NCBI GenBank assembly: GCA_001873635.1
Contig: MNZK01000059.1
Coordinates: 1-64,000 of the forward strand
Length of the DNA stretch: 64,000 nt
Direction: 5' to 3'
Source of the DNA: Porphyromonadaceae bacterium CG2_30_38_12
GTDB lineage: Bacteria; Bacteroidota; Bacteroidia; Bacteroidales; Paludibacteraceae
Shown piece by piece: positions 17,512 through 27,900 of the stretch; position 1 is the stretch's first letter, and every line of letters begins with the position of its first letter. The notes under the pieces are model-generated. The model searched no databases, had not been told where the DNA came from, and saw only the letters and a list, made by a program, of their open reading frames with translations. Both the position numbers and the translations under genes were made by a program.

Positions 17512-17752
17512 GAAATAGTATTTTAATTATGTGTAAAATGAGTATCTAAAAACAAAAAACTTTGCAAAAGTACAATGAATGAATGAACTCACCAAAAGCA
17601 AAACTTAAAACAGCTGCTGATACTAAAGGCTAAAGGCATGAAAAATGACTAAATCAGTGTAATAATAAAGAATTTGGAGCAATGTTTACAACTCTGGTTA
17701 TTCGTATTTAGTCATTTCTGGGTTTTGTTTATCCATACGCATCACAAAGATT

Positions 17753-18215
17753 TTATCTTACCACCAAAACTGTACGGCATATACTATGACTGGCATACGG
17801 ACTGAAATTGCGAAGGCACGAAAATATAGTATCGTTACGGTCGAAAGCCGCCGCATCGATAAAATATACCCAATGGAATTGCTTATCGTCCAAGCCACTA
17901 TCCTGTCCGTAACCGGCTGGATAACCAATATCCGAACTCCAGATAGCATTGTAATAAAACAAGAAAGCTAATTCACCATTTTCTGCCTTGAACCAATTTT
18001 CGAGGCGAGTTTTTAATCTAATAGCTTATAGTGCGAAGCAATATTGCCCATTTCGTTGGCAATGCGCACAGTTTGCATCAATTGATTGAAAACCAATCGC
18101 CCGGAGGTGCAGTACGGTAACTACCACTATCCAGTGAAACGAATTGGGAATAGGCAGTAAAAGTAAACAGTAAAAGTAAAGATAGGAAAAGAAGCCCCCA
18201 ACAATTTTTCGTAAT
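17753..18215 (-). pseudogene. GH81 endo-beta-1,3-glucanase remnant
   Basis: Conceptual translation on the minus strand gives a signal-peptide-like start (LLFLSLLLLFTFTAYSQ), then a break. It continues in another frame with MQTVRIANEMGNIASHYKLLD, an in-frame TAA near 18016, and then KTRLENWF. After that comes GYPAGYGQDSGLDD followed by KQFHWVYFIDAAA. The last block matches the GH81 active-site region, usually written LNDHHFHYGYFIxAAA. So the signal peptide is joined to the middle of a GH81 domain, most of the N-terminal catalytic part is deleted, and at least one frameshift and one nonsense change follow. The family cleaves beta-1,3-glucan, which agrees with the adjacent locus. The identification rests on motif memory. 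Confidence 0.65.
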
Positions 18216-18253
18216 TAAGTTTTAAATAAACAGATGGAGCTAATTAAGGAAAA

Positions 18254-18286
18254 AAAAGTCCGCAATGATAAACATTGCGGACTTTT
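18254..18286 (-). terminator. Rho-independent terminator of the T9SS CBM gene
   Basis: AAAAGTCCGCAATG and CATTGCGGACTTTT are perfect 14-bp arms around a 5-base loop, followed on the minus strand by a run of T. It lies 14 bases after the stop of the minus-strand gene at 18300. Confidence 0.9.
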
Positions 18287-18299
18287 AAGAATAAGCAGC

Positions 18300-19637
18300 T
18301 TATAATTTTGAAATTTTCTGAGTAGAAACTTCACCATTCGCCATTTTAGCCACTACAAAATAATTGCCAGCAGCTAAATCAGAAATATCAACAGTTCTCG
18401 AATTGGCATTCAATACTTCGGTTCTGATAGATTGACCAACGATATTACGAATTGTAATTTCGCTAATTGCTGATTCGGCTTTGATGGTTAATTTATTCAT
18501 AACTGGGTTAGGATAAATATTAAAATTGGCTGTTTTAGTATTTACTATTCCACTGATTACTGTGTTTTTATGCAAATAAATATTATCGTACCACACATAA
18601 GAAACATTTGCAGTGGTTATTCCAATTTGAGCTACATCATTACGAGCCAAACCACCTGCTACTACGCCACCTAAAGCTGTAATTGGCACATCAACAGATA
18701 CCCATTGATTTGCTACTAATTGAGGTGTAGTACCTCCGTTTATATTCACTTCTAAAGCTGAACTTTCGCCATCACCTCCATTAAAATTGACCAATTTTAG
18801 ATTAAAAACATCACCGGTTAGGTCGGTATCAGTAATATAAAAATCAAAATGTAAGTGAGTGAAACTTGTTAAATCTTTTCTATTTGTTGAGAAATCAATT
18901 CCCTGACAAACTATTCCAGCATTCTTTTTTAATGTTTTATTATCTGCTATCATAACTTCAGTTGTAGCAGCACCACCGCACCATCCTGCATCAAAATTAT
19001 TTACTGTAATGTTTGTGTAGGCATCGCTGTAAATAGATACAACATCTTCGGCTGCTCTTGCTGGAGGAGTTGGTGCTGCTATGGTTGGTACTATGACGCA
19101 AGGTCCACATGATCCACCACAATCGATACCTGTTTCATCTCCATCCTGCACGCCATTGTTACAAGTTGTAGTAACTTCCATCAATGAAACATTGTCGATC
19201 CCAACAAATCCTGCAGCAGCACCCATGTCAAATATTATTCTACTGTTAGCATCAGTTGCAGGAGCAATAAATGTTAATTCAAAAGCTTTTGAAGTGGCAA
19301 TAAGATTAACTGTTTTAGTATCACTAGACCATGGGTCATGATTTAATCCGATACCTACAATCATAGTTCTTTCACGATCCGACCAAGCATCAAATTTTAA
19401 TTGATACGATTTTCCAGCTGTTAAACTCAAAACATAGCTTAAATTTACATCCCAAGGATTTGCTGCGACTGTAACGTTGGCTGAATTATAACTATTCGCA
19501 TTTTCAGTAACAACATTAGCTGCATTACCAGACCATCCGGTTGCTCCGGCTTCAAAGTTACCATTAGTAACTAATTCTTGTGCATAACTAATTGTAGCTA
19601 AAAAGATAACTACAAATAAGAGTGAAATTTTTTTCAT
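18300..19637 (-). CDS. Secreted carbohydrate-binding protein with T9SS sorting domain
   Basis: A 445-residue non-catalytic protein. Signal peptide 1-19 (ATISYAQ) is followed by a CBM4/9/16-like beta-sandwich (about 21-155, starting LVTNGNFEAGATGW). Next comes a cysteine segment CNNGVQDGDETGIDCGG (159-175), as in several Bacteroidetes surface proteins, and a second sandwich (198-358). A type A T9SS C-terminal sorting domain ends the protein (370-445, NIYPNPVMNKL, then ISDLAAGNYFV). The second sandwich resembles the C-terminal module of the lipoprotein at 23602-24960. I see no catalytic glutamates in a hydrolase motif. It probably binds beta-glucan at or outside the cell surface. It has its own promoter and a strong terminator. 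Confidence 0.85.
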   Translation of the reverse strand: MKKISLLFVVIFLATISYAQELVTNGNFEAGATGWSGNAANVVTENANSYNSANVTVAANPWDVNLSYVLSLTAGKSYQLKFDAWSDRERTMIVGIGLNHDPWSSDTKTVNLIATSKAFELTFIAPATDANSRIIFDMGAAAGFVGIDNVSLMEVTTTCNNGVQDGDETGIDCGGSCGPCVIVPTIAAPTPPARAAEDVVSIYSDAYTNITVNNFDAGWCGGAATTEVMIADNKTLKKNAGIVCQGIDFSTNRKDLTSFTHLHFDFYITDTDLTGDVFNLKLVNFNGGDGESSALEVNINGGTTPQLVANQWVSVDVPITALGGVVAGGLARNDVAQIGITTANVSYVWYDNIYLHKNTVISGIVNTKTANFNIYPNPVMNKLTIKAESAISEITIRNIVGQSIRTEVLNANSRTVDISDLAAGNYFVVAKMANGEVSTQKISKL

Positions 19638-19937
19638 TTTGTAATAATTTAATTGTTTGTAATAATAATAATAGAATTTAAAAATTTAATCTCGTAAATA
19701 TATCTTGTTCACTGTCAATGCAAATGTAGCGTAGATTCGAATAAATTAAACAGATTTTTACTACGCAAAATTTTCAAAATAGCTAAAAATTAGTACACAA
19801 TACTACGTCAATTGCAATGTTATATTTATGATAATCAGCATTATATGAAATATTATGTTGTGTAACATATTTGGCATACAATGTGGAGGATTTAAAGCGT
19901 GGGTTAAAAGGCAGATTTCAACAATCTTTATTCACCA
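19638..19937 (-). promoter_or_regulatory. 300-bp gap with -7 box at 19721-19728
   Basis: On the minus strand TACATTTG (19721-19728) fits TAnnTTTG, 84 bases before the start of the T9SS binding protein. This gap therefore separates that gene from the eight-gene operon upstream. No other gene or clear terminator was seen. Confidence 0.5.
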
Positions 19938-20870
19938 TCAAGGGTTAGGGAAATTTCGCATTGCCTTTTTGGGCTTTCGATCTACGGTATAAAGTCCCCA
20001 ATGCTTTTCGGGTTCGAGCGGTTCGGGCGATCCTTTCCATGGTTCATCGAATGCTTCGAAAATAAAAATGAGTACATTGTCTCTTTTGCTCCATTGCATT
20101 AAATCATTGTAATAAATACTTTGAAATTCTTCGCTCACATTATCGGGACTAATTCCCCGTCCATTAGAATTTGTTGCCCATCCGGCTTCGGTAATTACCA
20201 CCGGTTTATGCGGATAACGTTGCGCGATGCTGTCGAAATTCTGCTTGGTGTAAGTCATCGCTTCGTGTATGTTTTTATATTCCCACACTGGATAGGTATG
20301 GATGGAAATAAAATCAACTTCGTCCACCAATGGTTTTAGCTTATCGTACCAAGGCACGTAATTGTCGCAAAAAGTAACAGGTTGTATGGCATATTTTTTT
20401 ATCAACCTCACATATCGAATTACTTTATCAACAGGTACATAATGATCTGTCCAGTCCACCGTTGCTTCGTTGCCAGCCGAAAGCGAGAACACAATTTGTG
20501 GATATTTATTTGCCAGTTTTATCAGTTTACGAATTTGTTTGAGGTTGCTTTTTTTATTTAGCAGCAGTTGTTCTTCACTGTAAATAGCGCCCCACGGGCA
20601 GCCGAAATTATTTCTTTCGGCACCAATGTATGCTCCAAGCATGACTTTGAAGTGAAGTTTTTCCTTTTCTATTACTTTCAAAACTGTTTCGGCATGCTTG
20701 GTACAATCGTACAAACGTAGATATGTCCAGTTATTTTCGAGCATGCGCAAGTCCTCCAAAATTTCAGGGTAAGATGGGTAAATGCCGCTATCGGGACTTT
20801 GACCTTCGCGATATCCCGAGTAGCATATAGCTTCGCCTTTGGGCAGATGCAAGTTTTTTAGCAAATCCAT
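19938..20870 (-). CDS. GH17-family beta-1,3-glucan-active enzyme, no signal peptide
   Basis: A 310-residue TIM-barrel protein of glycoside hydrolase family 17, whose members hydrolyse or transglycosylate beta-1,3-glucans with retention. It starts with ICYSGYREGQSP, the family's first-strand signature, then LRLYDC; the acid/base is E135 in SAGNEATVDW and the nucleophile E228 in VVITEAGW. HTYPVWE near 191-197 is also conserved. There is no signal peptide or lipobox, so a cytoplasmic site is most likely. It lies 3 bases downstream of the T9SS GH16 gene and is the last gene of the operon. It is only distantly similar to the other GH17 here. Confidence 0.9.
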   Translation of the reverse strand: MDLLKNLHLPKGEAICYSGYREGQSPDSGIYPSYPEILEDLRMLENNWTYLRLYDCTKHAETVLKVIEKEKLHFKVMLGAYIGAERNNFGCPWGAIYSEEQLLLNKKSNLKQIRKLIKLANKYPQIVFSLSAGNEATVDWTDHYVPVDKVIRYVRLIKKYAIQPVTFCDNYVPWYDKLKPLVDEVDFISIHTYPVWEYKNIHEAMTYTKQNFDSIAQRYPHKPVVITEAGWATNSNGRGISPDNVSEEFQSIYYNDLMQWSKRDNVLIFIFEAFDEPWKGSPEPLEPEKHWGLYTVDRKPKKAMRNFPNP

Positions 20871-20873
20871 TTC

Positions 20874-22637
20874 TTAGTTTTTAATAAGTTCATTCACAGA
20901 GCGATGTCCATTTTCAAAAATAGATTCTATCAAATAATGTCCGGTTTGAATTTCGGGTAGTTCAATAATTATTTTTTTTGCTTTTACTTGTACCGTTTTT
21001 AAAGTTTGCCCTAACAAATTTATTATCAGTACTCGATCAATTTGATTGTTTGCAGAAATCGTTACTGTGTCATCCACAGGATTGGGATAAATTTGTAGAT
21101 TGTTAGCTGATATTGCTGATAGGGAAGAGGCATCGCAATTATTACCAACGACATACGAATATTGTTTTGTAACACTCATACCGCCTGCGAATGCAAATTT
21201 ACAAGCCAATTTTAAGGTTGCGCCTGCCGTTTTTCCATTCAGCGTAATGCTAAATTTTTTGCCACCCACATTGGTCATTTGCGTTTCGGCAAATCCCGAA
21301 GTGTAATCCCATAAATAAGCTACAACCCCTTCCTTGCTGTCAAGCATTTCAAAATTTGCTATTACACTATTACCCGAAGTCGAAAAGCTATACGCATATC
21401 CATTACTGAAAGTGCCTTGCGAAGCTACATTGGATATTCCTTCACACTCGCTGCTTGCTAATGTTTTAGCATTCAGAATGATGGATGCATCCTTGCTAAT
21501 ATTTTGAGTTGCGTCTTTGGCAGTGACCGAAAAATTGTACGTTGTACCGGGCATTAAACCCGACACGATAAATGATTTTTGACTACCCGAAAGTGCTTCA
21601 TTGGAAGCATTTGTGCCGTTGAACGAGATTGTATAAATTACACTGCCACTATCGTCGGTGCCATTGAGCAAAAATTCCACACTGGTTTGTGTTATCGCAC
21701 CCACACTTGCAGTAAGGTTGGTTGGTGGATTTGTGTCGATTTTCAAGCTATTGTTGCTGTGAAATTGCTCTCCTGCCTCACCTTTTTGATACACTCGAAT
21801 ATAGTCTATATACATTTTTACGGGCGTTCCATCCGTTGGAACAGCTGTAACACCAGCCGCATTGGCTATTCCTGTAAATCCAGGTCCACCCACTGCCAAA
21901 TTGTACAATAAGTGAAAGGGTTTGTGGAAATAATTATAAATTTGCTGCGGTGCATCGGCGTTAATTTTTTTCTGATAAAAAGGCATAGTGCGTGGAAATT
22001 TATCCAAATCGAGATACATTTGAATGCTGTCGGCAGTCCAGATAAGCGTGAATAAATGGAAATCATCCTGAATAGAATAAGGACCGGCAGCACCCGTATA
22101 ATCCATATAATGAATAAATTGAGGGCTAACTGGACCCCAATGTAATGCGCCACCCATAAACGACGATTGTGTGCCCGAAGCTATTCCAGCACTATGACCA
22201 CATTCCATCACGTCTATTTCGCCACAAGCAGGCCAATTCGAGCCGTTAAAGTCATTGCCCATTAACCAAAATGCAGGCCACAAACCATTTGCGGTAGAAG
22301 GGATTTTCATGCGTGTTTCTATTTTACCATACTGAAAATGCACTTTTCCAAGCGTATTGACACGTGCAGAGGTAAATTCTTTTCCCAAGTAATTTTCCTT
22401 TTTGGCATTCAGCACCATGCACCCAAATCCTTGATAATTTTCTATCGAAAGATTTTCGCTGCGGTAATACTGAAGCTCTGAATTCCCGCCACCATTGCCA
22501 TTCACTTCGATATTCCAGGTGTTTGTAACATCAACAGTAGGGTTGTTAAATTCGTCAGACCATTTTAATGTCCAGTTTTGGGCAAAAACAGTGATAAATG
22601 CAAATTGCAGAAATAATAAAAAAGTAGGTTTTTTCAT
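20874..22637 (-). CDS. T9SS-exported GH16 laminarinase with FN3 domain
   Basis: Extracellular endo-beta-1,3-glucanase candidate, 587 residues from ATG 22637 (a start six codons upstream would precede the signal peptide MKKPTFLLFLQ). The GH16 domain spans about 15-285 with WPAFWLMGND and the catalytic WPACGEIDVME (E140, D142, E145). A fibronectin type III domain (about 300-390) follows, then a beta-sandwich of about 105 residues not assigned to a family, and a T9SS type A sorting domain (about 515-587, QIYPNPVDDTVTI). Export through the type IX system would release it or attach it to the surface. It is in the same operon as a second GH16. Confidence 0.92.
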   Translation of the reverse strand: MKKPTFLLFLQFAFITVFAQNWTLKWSDEFNNPTVDVTNTWNIEVNGNGGGNSELQYYRSENLSIENYQGFGCMVLNAKKENYLGKEFTSARVNTLGKVHFQYGKIETRMKIPSTANGLWPAFWLMGNDFNGSNWPACGEIDVMECGHSAGIASGTQSSFMGGALHWGPVSPQFIHYMDYTGAAGPYSIQDDFHLFTLIWTADSIQMYLDLDKFPRTMPFYQKKINADAPQQIYNYFHKPFHLLYNLAVGGPGFTGIANAAGVTAVPTDGTPVKMYIDYIRVYQKGEAGEQFHSNNSLKIDTNPPTNLTASVGAITQTSVEFLLNGTDDSGSVIYTISFNGTNASNEALSGSQKSFIVSGLMPGTTYNFSVTAKDATQNISKDASIILNAKTLASSECEGISNVASQGTFSNGYAYSFSTSGNSVIANFEMLDSKEGVVAYLWDYTSGFAETQMTNVGGKKFSITLNGKTAGATLKLACKFAFAGGMSVTKQYSYVVGNNCDASSLSAISANNLQIYPNPVDDTVTISANNQIDRVLIINLLGQTLKTVQVKAKKIIIELPEIQTGHYLIESIFENGHRSVNELIKN

Positions 22638-22693
22638 TCGATGATAAAGCCCCACAAACCCCCTTGAAGGATTTTGGGGACTTTTTTTGGTAA

Positions 22694-23542
22694 TTATTTT
22701 AATTCTCTATACACTTTCACATAATCCACAAGCATTGTTTGAGGAAATACGGTACCTGCCACTGTTGTACCTACAAAGTTTCCGCACACTGCCAAGTTGA
22801 AAATTAGAAAAAATGGTTGGTCGTAAACCCAATTTCCACCTTTACTTACGACTTCTTGTTTTGAAATGCGTTTATATAAAACTTGGTCAGCAAAAAAATC
22901 AATTGCATTTTCGTCCCATTCTACTGCAAAAAGATGAAAATCAGTATCAAAACGGGCATTTGTTAAACTGTAAGTTTGCGTAATTGCATTGCCACCGTAT
23001 AAAACTGGTCCATGCAATGTACCATGGATTTTGTCAGGCTCCTGACCTTTGTATTCCATAATGTCAATTTCGCCACAGGCAGGCCATGCCGTAGTTTCAA
23101 TATTTGCACCTAACATCCAGAATGCAGGCCAAATGCCAGGACCATAAGGCAGTTTGATTCGTGCTTCGAAGCGGCCATATTTTTGTTCTATTAAACCCAT
23201 GGTTTTTATGCGCGCCGACGTATAGTTCGAACCTTCCTGACGAGCAGAGATTTTGAGAAAACCCTCTCCATCAATTTTATCTAATTTAATATTGTTGGTA
23301 TTATTAGTATAAGTCTGCCATTCGGCATTTCCCCAGCCATCGTTGTTGGGTCCTTTACCAATGTCAAATTTCCAGTTAGCCGAATTTGGAAGGCTATCGG
23401 CAAGAATGGTATTAAAATCATCCTGCCAAACAAGTTCCCATGTTTTCTTTTTAATTTCTGTGGAGTCGTTGCAACTCCAGGTAACAGCTATTATGCCTAA
23501 AAAAAAGACATATTTCATTGAATTAATTTTATTGCTTGTCAT
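22694..23542 (-). CDS. GH16 laminarinase lipoprotein
   Basis: A 282-residue lipoprotein with lipobox AVTWSC (Cys24), followed by a single GH16 domain. Landmarks: WELVWQDDFN at 35-44, GIWPAFWMLG near 136-145 and the catalytic WPACGEIDIME (E158, D160, E163). It should cut internal beta-1,3 bonds of laminarin-like glucan at the outer membrane. After the lipidated cysteine comes NDSTEIKKK; there is no long acidic surface-export signal, so its side of the membrane is uncertain. A start at 23518 is possible, but the 23542 ATG has an A-rich leader and gives a better positive n-region. Confidence 0.92.
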   Translation of the reverse strand: MTSNKINSMKYVFFLGIIAVTWSCNDSTEIKKKTWELVWQDDFNTILADSLPNSANWKFDIGKGPNNDGWGNAEWQTYTNNTNNIKLDKIDGEGFLKISARQEGSNYTSARIKTMGLIEQKYGRFEARIKLPYGPGIWPAFWMLGANIETTAWPACGEIDIMEYKGQEPDKIHGTLHGPVLYGGNAITQTYSLTNARFDTDFHLFAVEWDENAIDFFADQVLYKRISKQEVVSKGGNWVYDQPFFLIFNLAVCGNFVGTTVAGTVFPQTMLVDYVKVYRELK

Positions 23543-23601
23543 AATTTATTTTTTTAATTTACTTATAAATTCTTTGCCAAATGTCAAATGTATATTTTCA
23601 A

Positions 23602-24960
23602 TCAATTTTTGTAGAAATAGACATTATCTAAGTATAAATCAGTCATTTTCGGGCTTTGAGGATCGGCAGCAATGATTAAAAATTGCAAAGCTGATTTTTG
23701 GCTCAATCCAAAGTTAGACAATGGAATATCCAAACTTTTCCAGCTACCCGTAGTTATCCCAGCACTGTTGGTAATGCTTTTCTCACCACCTACTGCATCT
23801 TTGAGTACTAATTTTACAGGTTGATTTGTAATCTGAGGTGCAACCACATAAATATCAAAATGTAAGTGGGTCATTGCCGAAGCATCCATATTGGCGAAAG
23901 TAATGGGCAAGTAACTGAATTTGCTAAAACTCATAATGTTATTCCCACTAATCGGAAATATATTGAGAATATTAGTTACATAATCCCATTTCGGCGTATC
24001 GATACTTACATTCGGATAGGCATCGCTAAACAATGAAATTACATTGGCGGCTGGTTGCAACGGTGTCGGTGCCATGGGTACAGCTTTCGTTAATGTTATT
24101 TTTCCAGTAGTACTAATATCTCCTAAATTAGCAGTAATATTAGCTGTTCCCGTGCCTTTGACAGTTACTAAACCTGCCTCATCGACAGATGCCACATTGC
24201 TATCCGAACTTGTAAAAGTCAGATACGAAGCCGGAACGTTGACTTCTTGAAAAACACCGCTTGGTAAATTTACGCTCATCACTACATTGGTATTGTAGGT
24301 TTGACCCACAAAGCCCGAAGAAGTAGGCCAGGATGAAGCGTTAGAAATTAAAATTTTCGGATGTGCGAGTGTTCCTAATTTTTCAAATTTCACTTCATCA
24401 ACCCAAATAGTATAACCCAATCCGTCGGATAGTGCGCCTGCCGAGTACGAAAACATACCTCTCTCCTTGTTGAGTTTTGAGGGGTCGGGAATAGGAATAA
24501 TAAATTTTTGCCATGTGGTGGTCAGCTTTACTTCCATTCCCACCTGAAAGGTAGTTACAAATTTTGCCTGACTTTCGGGATAACTTCCAAAGCTCGCATT
24601 CATAGGCGTTATGGTAGTTGCTTTCGCCCAAAAAGTGAGTGCGTCGTAACCCGATAGGTCGCGTGGCATTGAAGTGTAAAAAACACCACCCGCAAAATTT
24701 CCGGCAGGGTCATTGGCATTCGGCACTTCAAATTTCATCGATGCGGTACCTTTGTAATTTACGGTATAATCTACATCAAATGCAGTAACTTTTCCCCACG
24801 CATCGAACTTTAAACCCGAACTAAATCCGTCCAAAAAAACATCGGGTGTAGTGGGATAATTTGTTGCTATGGGCAATTGCGTAGTGTCGCGTTCGCAGCT
24901 TGCCACCAAAAATAAGATGGCAAAAAGTGCTATTATATTTTTAAATTGAATTTTTCTCAT
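23602..24960 (-). CDS. Surface glycan-binding lipoprotein (Big_2 plus beta-sandwiches)
   Basis: Non-catalytic lipoprotein of 452 residues with lipobox LVASC (Cys22). After the anchor come a beta-sandwich of about 160 residues with LSGYDALTFWAKA and TTTWQKFIIPIPD (CBM11-like pattern) and a bacterial Ig-like Big_2 domain (VTFTSSDSNVASVDEAGLV is the region, near 245-270, ending TGTANITAN). A C-terminal sandwich (about 300-452) resembles the second module of the T9SS protein at 18300. It takes the place of a surface glycan-binding protein in this locus, which has no SusD. The ligand is inferred from its enzyme neighbours. Confidence 0.8.
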   Translation of the reverse strand: MRKIQFKNIIALFAILFLVASCERDTTQLPIATNYPTTPDVFLDGFSSGLKFDAWGKVTAFDVDYTVNYKGTASMKFEVPNANDPAGNFAGGVFYTSMPRDLSGYDALTFWAKATTITPMNASFGSYPESQAKFVTTFQVGMEVKLTTTWQKFIIPIPDPSKLNKERGMFSYSAGALSDGLGYTIWVDEVKFEKLGTLAHPKILISNASSWPTSSGFVGQTYNTNVVMSVNLPSGVFQEVNVPASYLTFTSSDSNVASVDEAGLVTVKGTGTANITANLGDISTTGKITLTKAVPMAPTPLQPAANVISLFSDAYPNVSIDTPKWDYVTNILNIFPISGNNIMSFSKFSYLPITFANMDASAMTHLHFDIYVVAPQITNQPVKLVLKDAVGGEKSITNSAGITTGSWKSLDIPLSNFGLSQKSALQFLIIAADPQSPKMTDLYLDNVYFYKN

Positions 24961-24984
24961 TTTGTATGAATATTAAGGGTGATT

Positions 24985-27900
24985 TTACTTTCCGATATTA
25001 AAATGAATATACGTTCTGATTTCCCATTCGTTGCCATTGCCGTACCCTACTGCCAATGGGTCGGCAACTAATGCGCCAGCAGCGTTGGTGATGTATGTGG
25101 GTGCGTAGCGAGGCGAATATTGGTCTAACGAACGCCATGTGGCACGAATTCCCAACCGCGTTTCGGGTACAATAAACCATTTTTGTTTGGCGATGGAAGT
25201 CGATACATCGGCCATCAACTGCAAAGGGTAGGTTAAGTTAAAATCGTGATGATAATCATAAGGTCCCCAATCGTTTACTTTGGCAGTCGAAATTAATTTT
25301 ACTTTTTTGTAAATCATGCGGACATCACCTCCAAAGCGGGTAATCAGTCGTTCGTCGCTACCGTTTGATTGTGCAGTGCCTGCAAAAATATTGGCTATCA
25401 AACCAAAATCATGATTTATTTTGCTTACAATGCGGCTGTTCACTTCCCACAAGTCGTGTGCTGTGGGCGCTCCGGCAAATGCAAAAGTGGCTCGGTTTGC
25501 CAACTTTCCGATAGAAGCATCCTGCGTGGTAGGCTGGTGGCGATACACAAAATCGGCACTCATAGCAAACTTGGCATCTTCCATTTCGTCGTTGTCCCAA
25601 TCCCAATATCGGGTGGCAGGCGTTGGGTCGTAAGCAAAAAGCAATTCACCCGCAGTTGTTTCGCGGTTGGCGCGTACGGCAAATGGGTCATCGAGAATAT
25701 TACGTGGGCGTCCGGGTGCGGGTGCATCCATTGGCACTGGACCTACAATTGGTTTTTGCCAAAGGAAGTTAGGCGCAATTTCTAAATTTCCAATTTTGTA
25801 CGTCAATCCAGTCAGGAAATTGTACTGATTGCCGCTGCCACTATCTTTCAATCGCCATCCTGTGTAAGTTACGGTATAATCCGAACCACCCGAAGCCACT
25901 AATCCTTGAATGGCTCCTTGTCCGTACCAATTAATAGCACCTTGCGTGTAGGTCAGTTTCATTTTTCCACCCCAAGTGTCCTGCGATTTAATCTTGTCTT
26001 GATAAACGGTGTAGTTTCCAGTTGTTCCTTCTACCAGTTGGAACACATCGCCAATTCGGCGCGAGCCCGACCAAATTCCACCGGCACTAATTCCCAAACC
26101 GCCCAATTTGGTTTTTACTTCCAATGTAGCTCTGCGGTTTTGAGGTGTAGGTATGGCAAAGGAGCTCACCGAAGCGGTGCGTTTGTCTACATCTTCGTGG
26201 TAAATACCTGTGAAACCAAATTTTCCAATTTTCCAATTATATTTTGCCAACAATGCGGGGTTGGCTCCCCACCAAAGTTCGGGTCCAAAAGCCAAAGTCA
26301 ATCCACCGAGCGATTTTTTGCCTGTAACTTCGAATCCGAAAGGAGCTTCACCGTTGTAAATATCCATATTCGGACCGTAATGCGCTTCGGGATACAACCC
26401 AAAGAAATCGCCATCGTAGCCCCAATGATTGTGCCCTGTTCGGTAAAAACCCAACAGGCTGAACCATTTGTCATCCCATTTAAAGTCAGCTTGATACAAT
26501 TGAATCCGGTTGTTCGACAAGCTTAAATTATTAGTTGGGTCGGTGGTTTTTATCATTTGCATTGCCCCACGGTTTTCGTAAAAAATTTCGTCAATAGGAT
26601 TTTCAGCCACATTGCCCAAAATATTAAACGTTACATTTGCCTGTACATTTTCTGTCGGTTTTGCCTCTACACCAATGTAGTACGACTCCATGCGGTCGAA
26701 ACCTAACTTGCTTGGATAAGTAGGGGTTGTAAGATTTTCGTTTTTAACAGTGGGCGTAGTAATCATGCTTCCACCCGTGGTGAATGTCGAAATTTCAGCC
26801 CGGACGCCACTAATGCGCACTTTTTCAGCTATCTCGGTAAATAAAGCAGCTTTATCGGCTCTGGCTTTTAGCACATTATCAGTAACTTCGATGGTCGAAA
26901 AATAGTTAGTTAGCGAAGCAATAGATTTACTTTTTTGTACCGAATTAAAATGATGTACTTTTTGCAAAGCATAATAAGCGGCACGTGGATAGAGTTGATA
27001 ATGTCCTTTGGTATCGGTTTGTCCTTTGGCACAAATGCCATACCATTCCTCGTTCATATTATTTTCTTTTGGCACATAATCGTCTAAATATCCGCCGTTT
27101 ATCCACGAAGCATGGGTGTCGTGCACATCCAAATTGAGTGTTTGTCCGTATTTCCACCAACCATCGCTAAACTGAAAAGTGAAACCACCAATGCAGTTAT
27201 TTGCTTTGCCGTAACCAGCGCCATTGGCATAAATTTCTTTCCAGTTGCTAATTAAAAAGCGTGCTTGTGAAGCTTGGTCTTCCTGATTTGTTACAGCATT
27301 GTAAGCATCGGCACCAAACTCCGTAAACATTATCGGTACATTTACTTTGGCTTTTGCTTTGTCGAACAAATCGCCAAACGACATACCACGATAACAGTTA
27401 ATGCCTAATATATCCATATCTTTACATTCGTCGGCAATAATGTCGATAAATAGCATGTCGCCATTACAAATTGCAATGGGGCGCGAACTGTCGATGGTTT
27501 TCATTTTCTTTACCGCGTCGTTAAACACTTTGTACAAGGCTTTGGCGCGATGCGTAGATTCCCGTTTCTCTATAGGAATATCTTCCGTTTCGGCTCCCGA
27601 CCAAAATAGTCCGTAGTTGTTTTCGTTGCCTAATAAATAAGTCAATAAACCTGGCGTTCCTTTGTACATTTCGGCCATATCGGTTACTTCTTTCATCAGT
27701 AATTCCTGCGTACGACTATCTCCATATTCGGTGTTGGGCGTCCAAACGCCATCAATCGTTAAGCCGTAGCGACCAAACGAATGGTTTACGACTGTCCAAA
27801 TGCCATAATTCTCGTAAATATAGGTAATCCATTTGGGTTGAATACCCGTGTAAGCGCGTATGGTATTTACGCCCATATTTTTCAGCATGCCCATTTCGCG

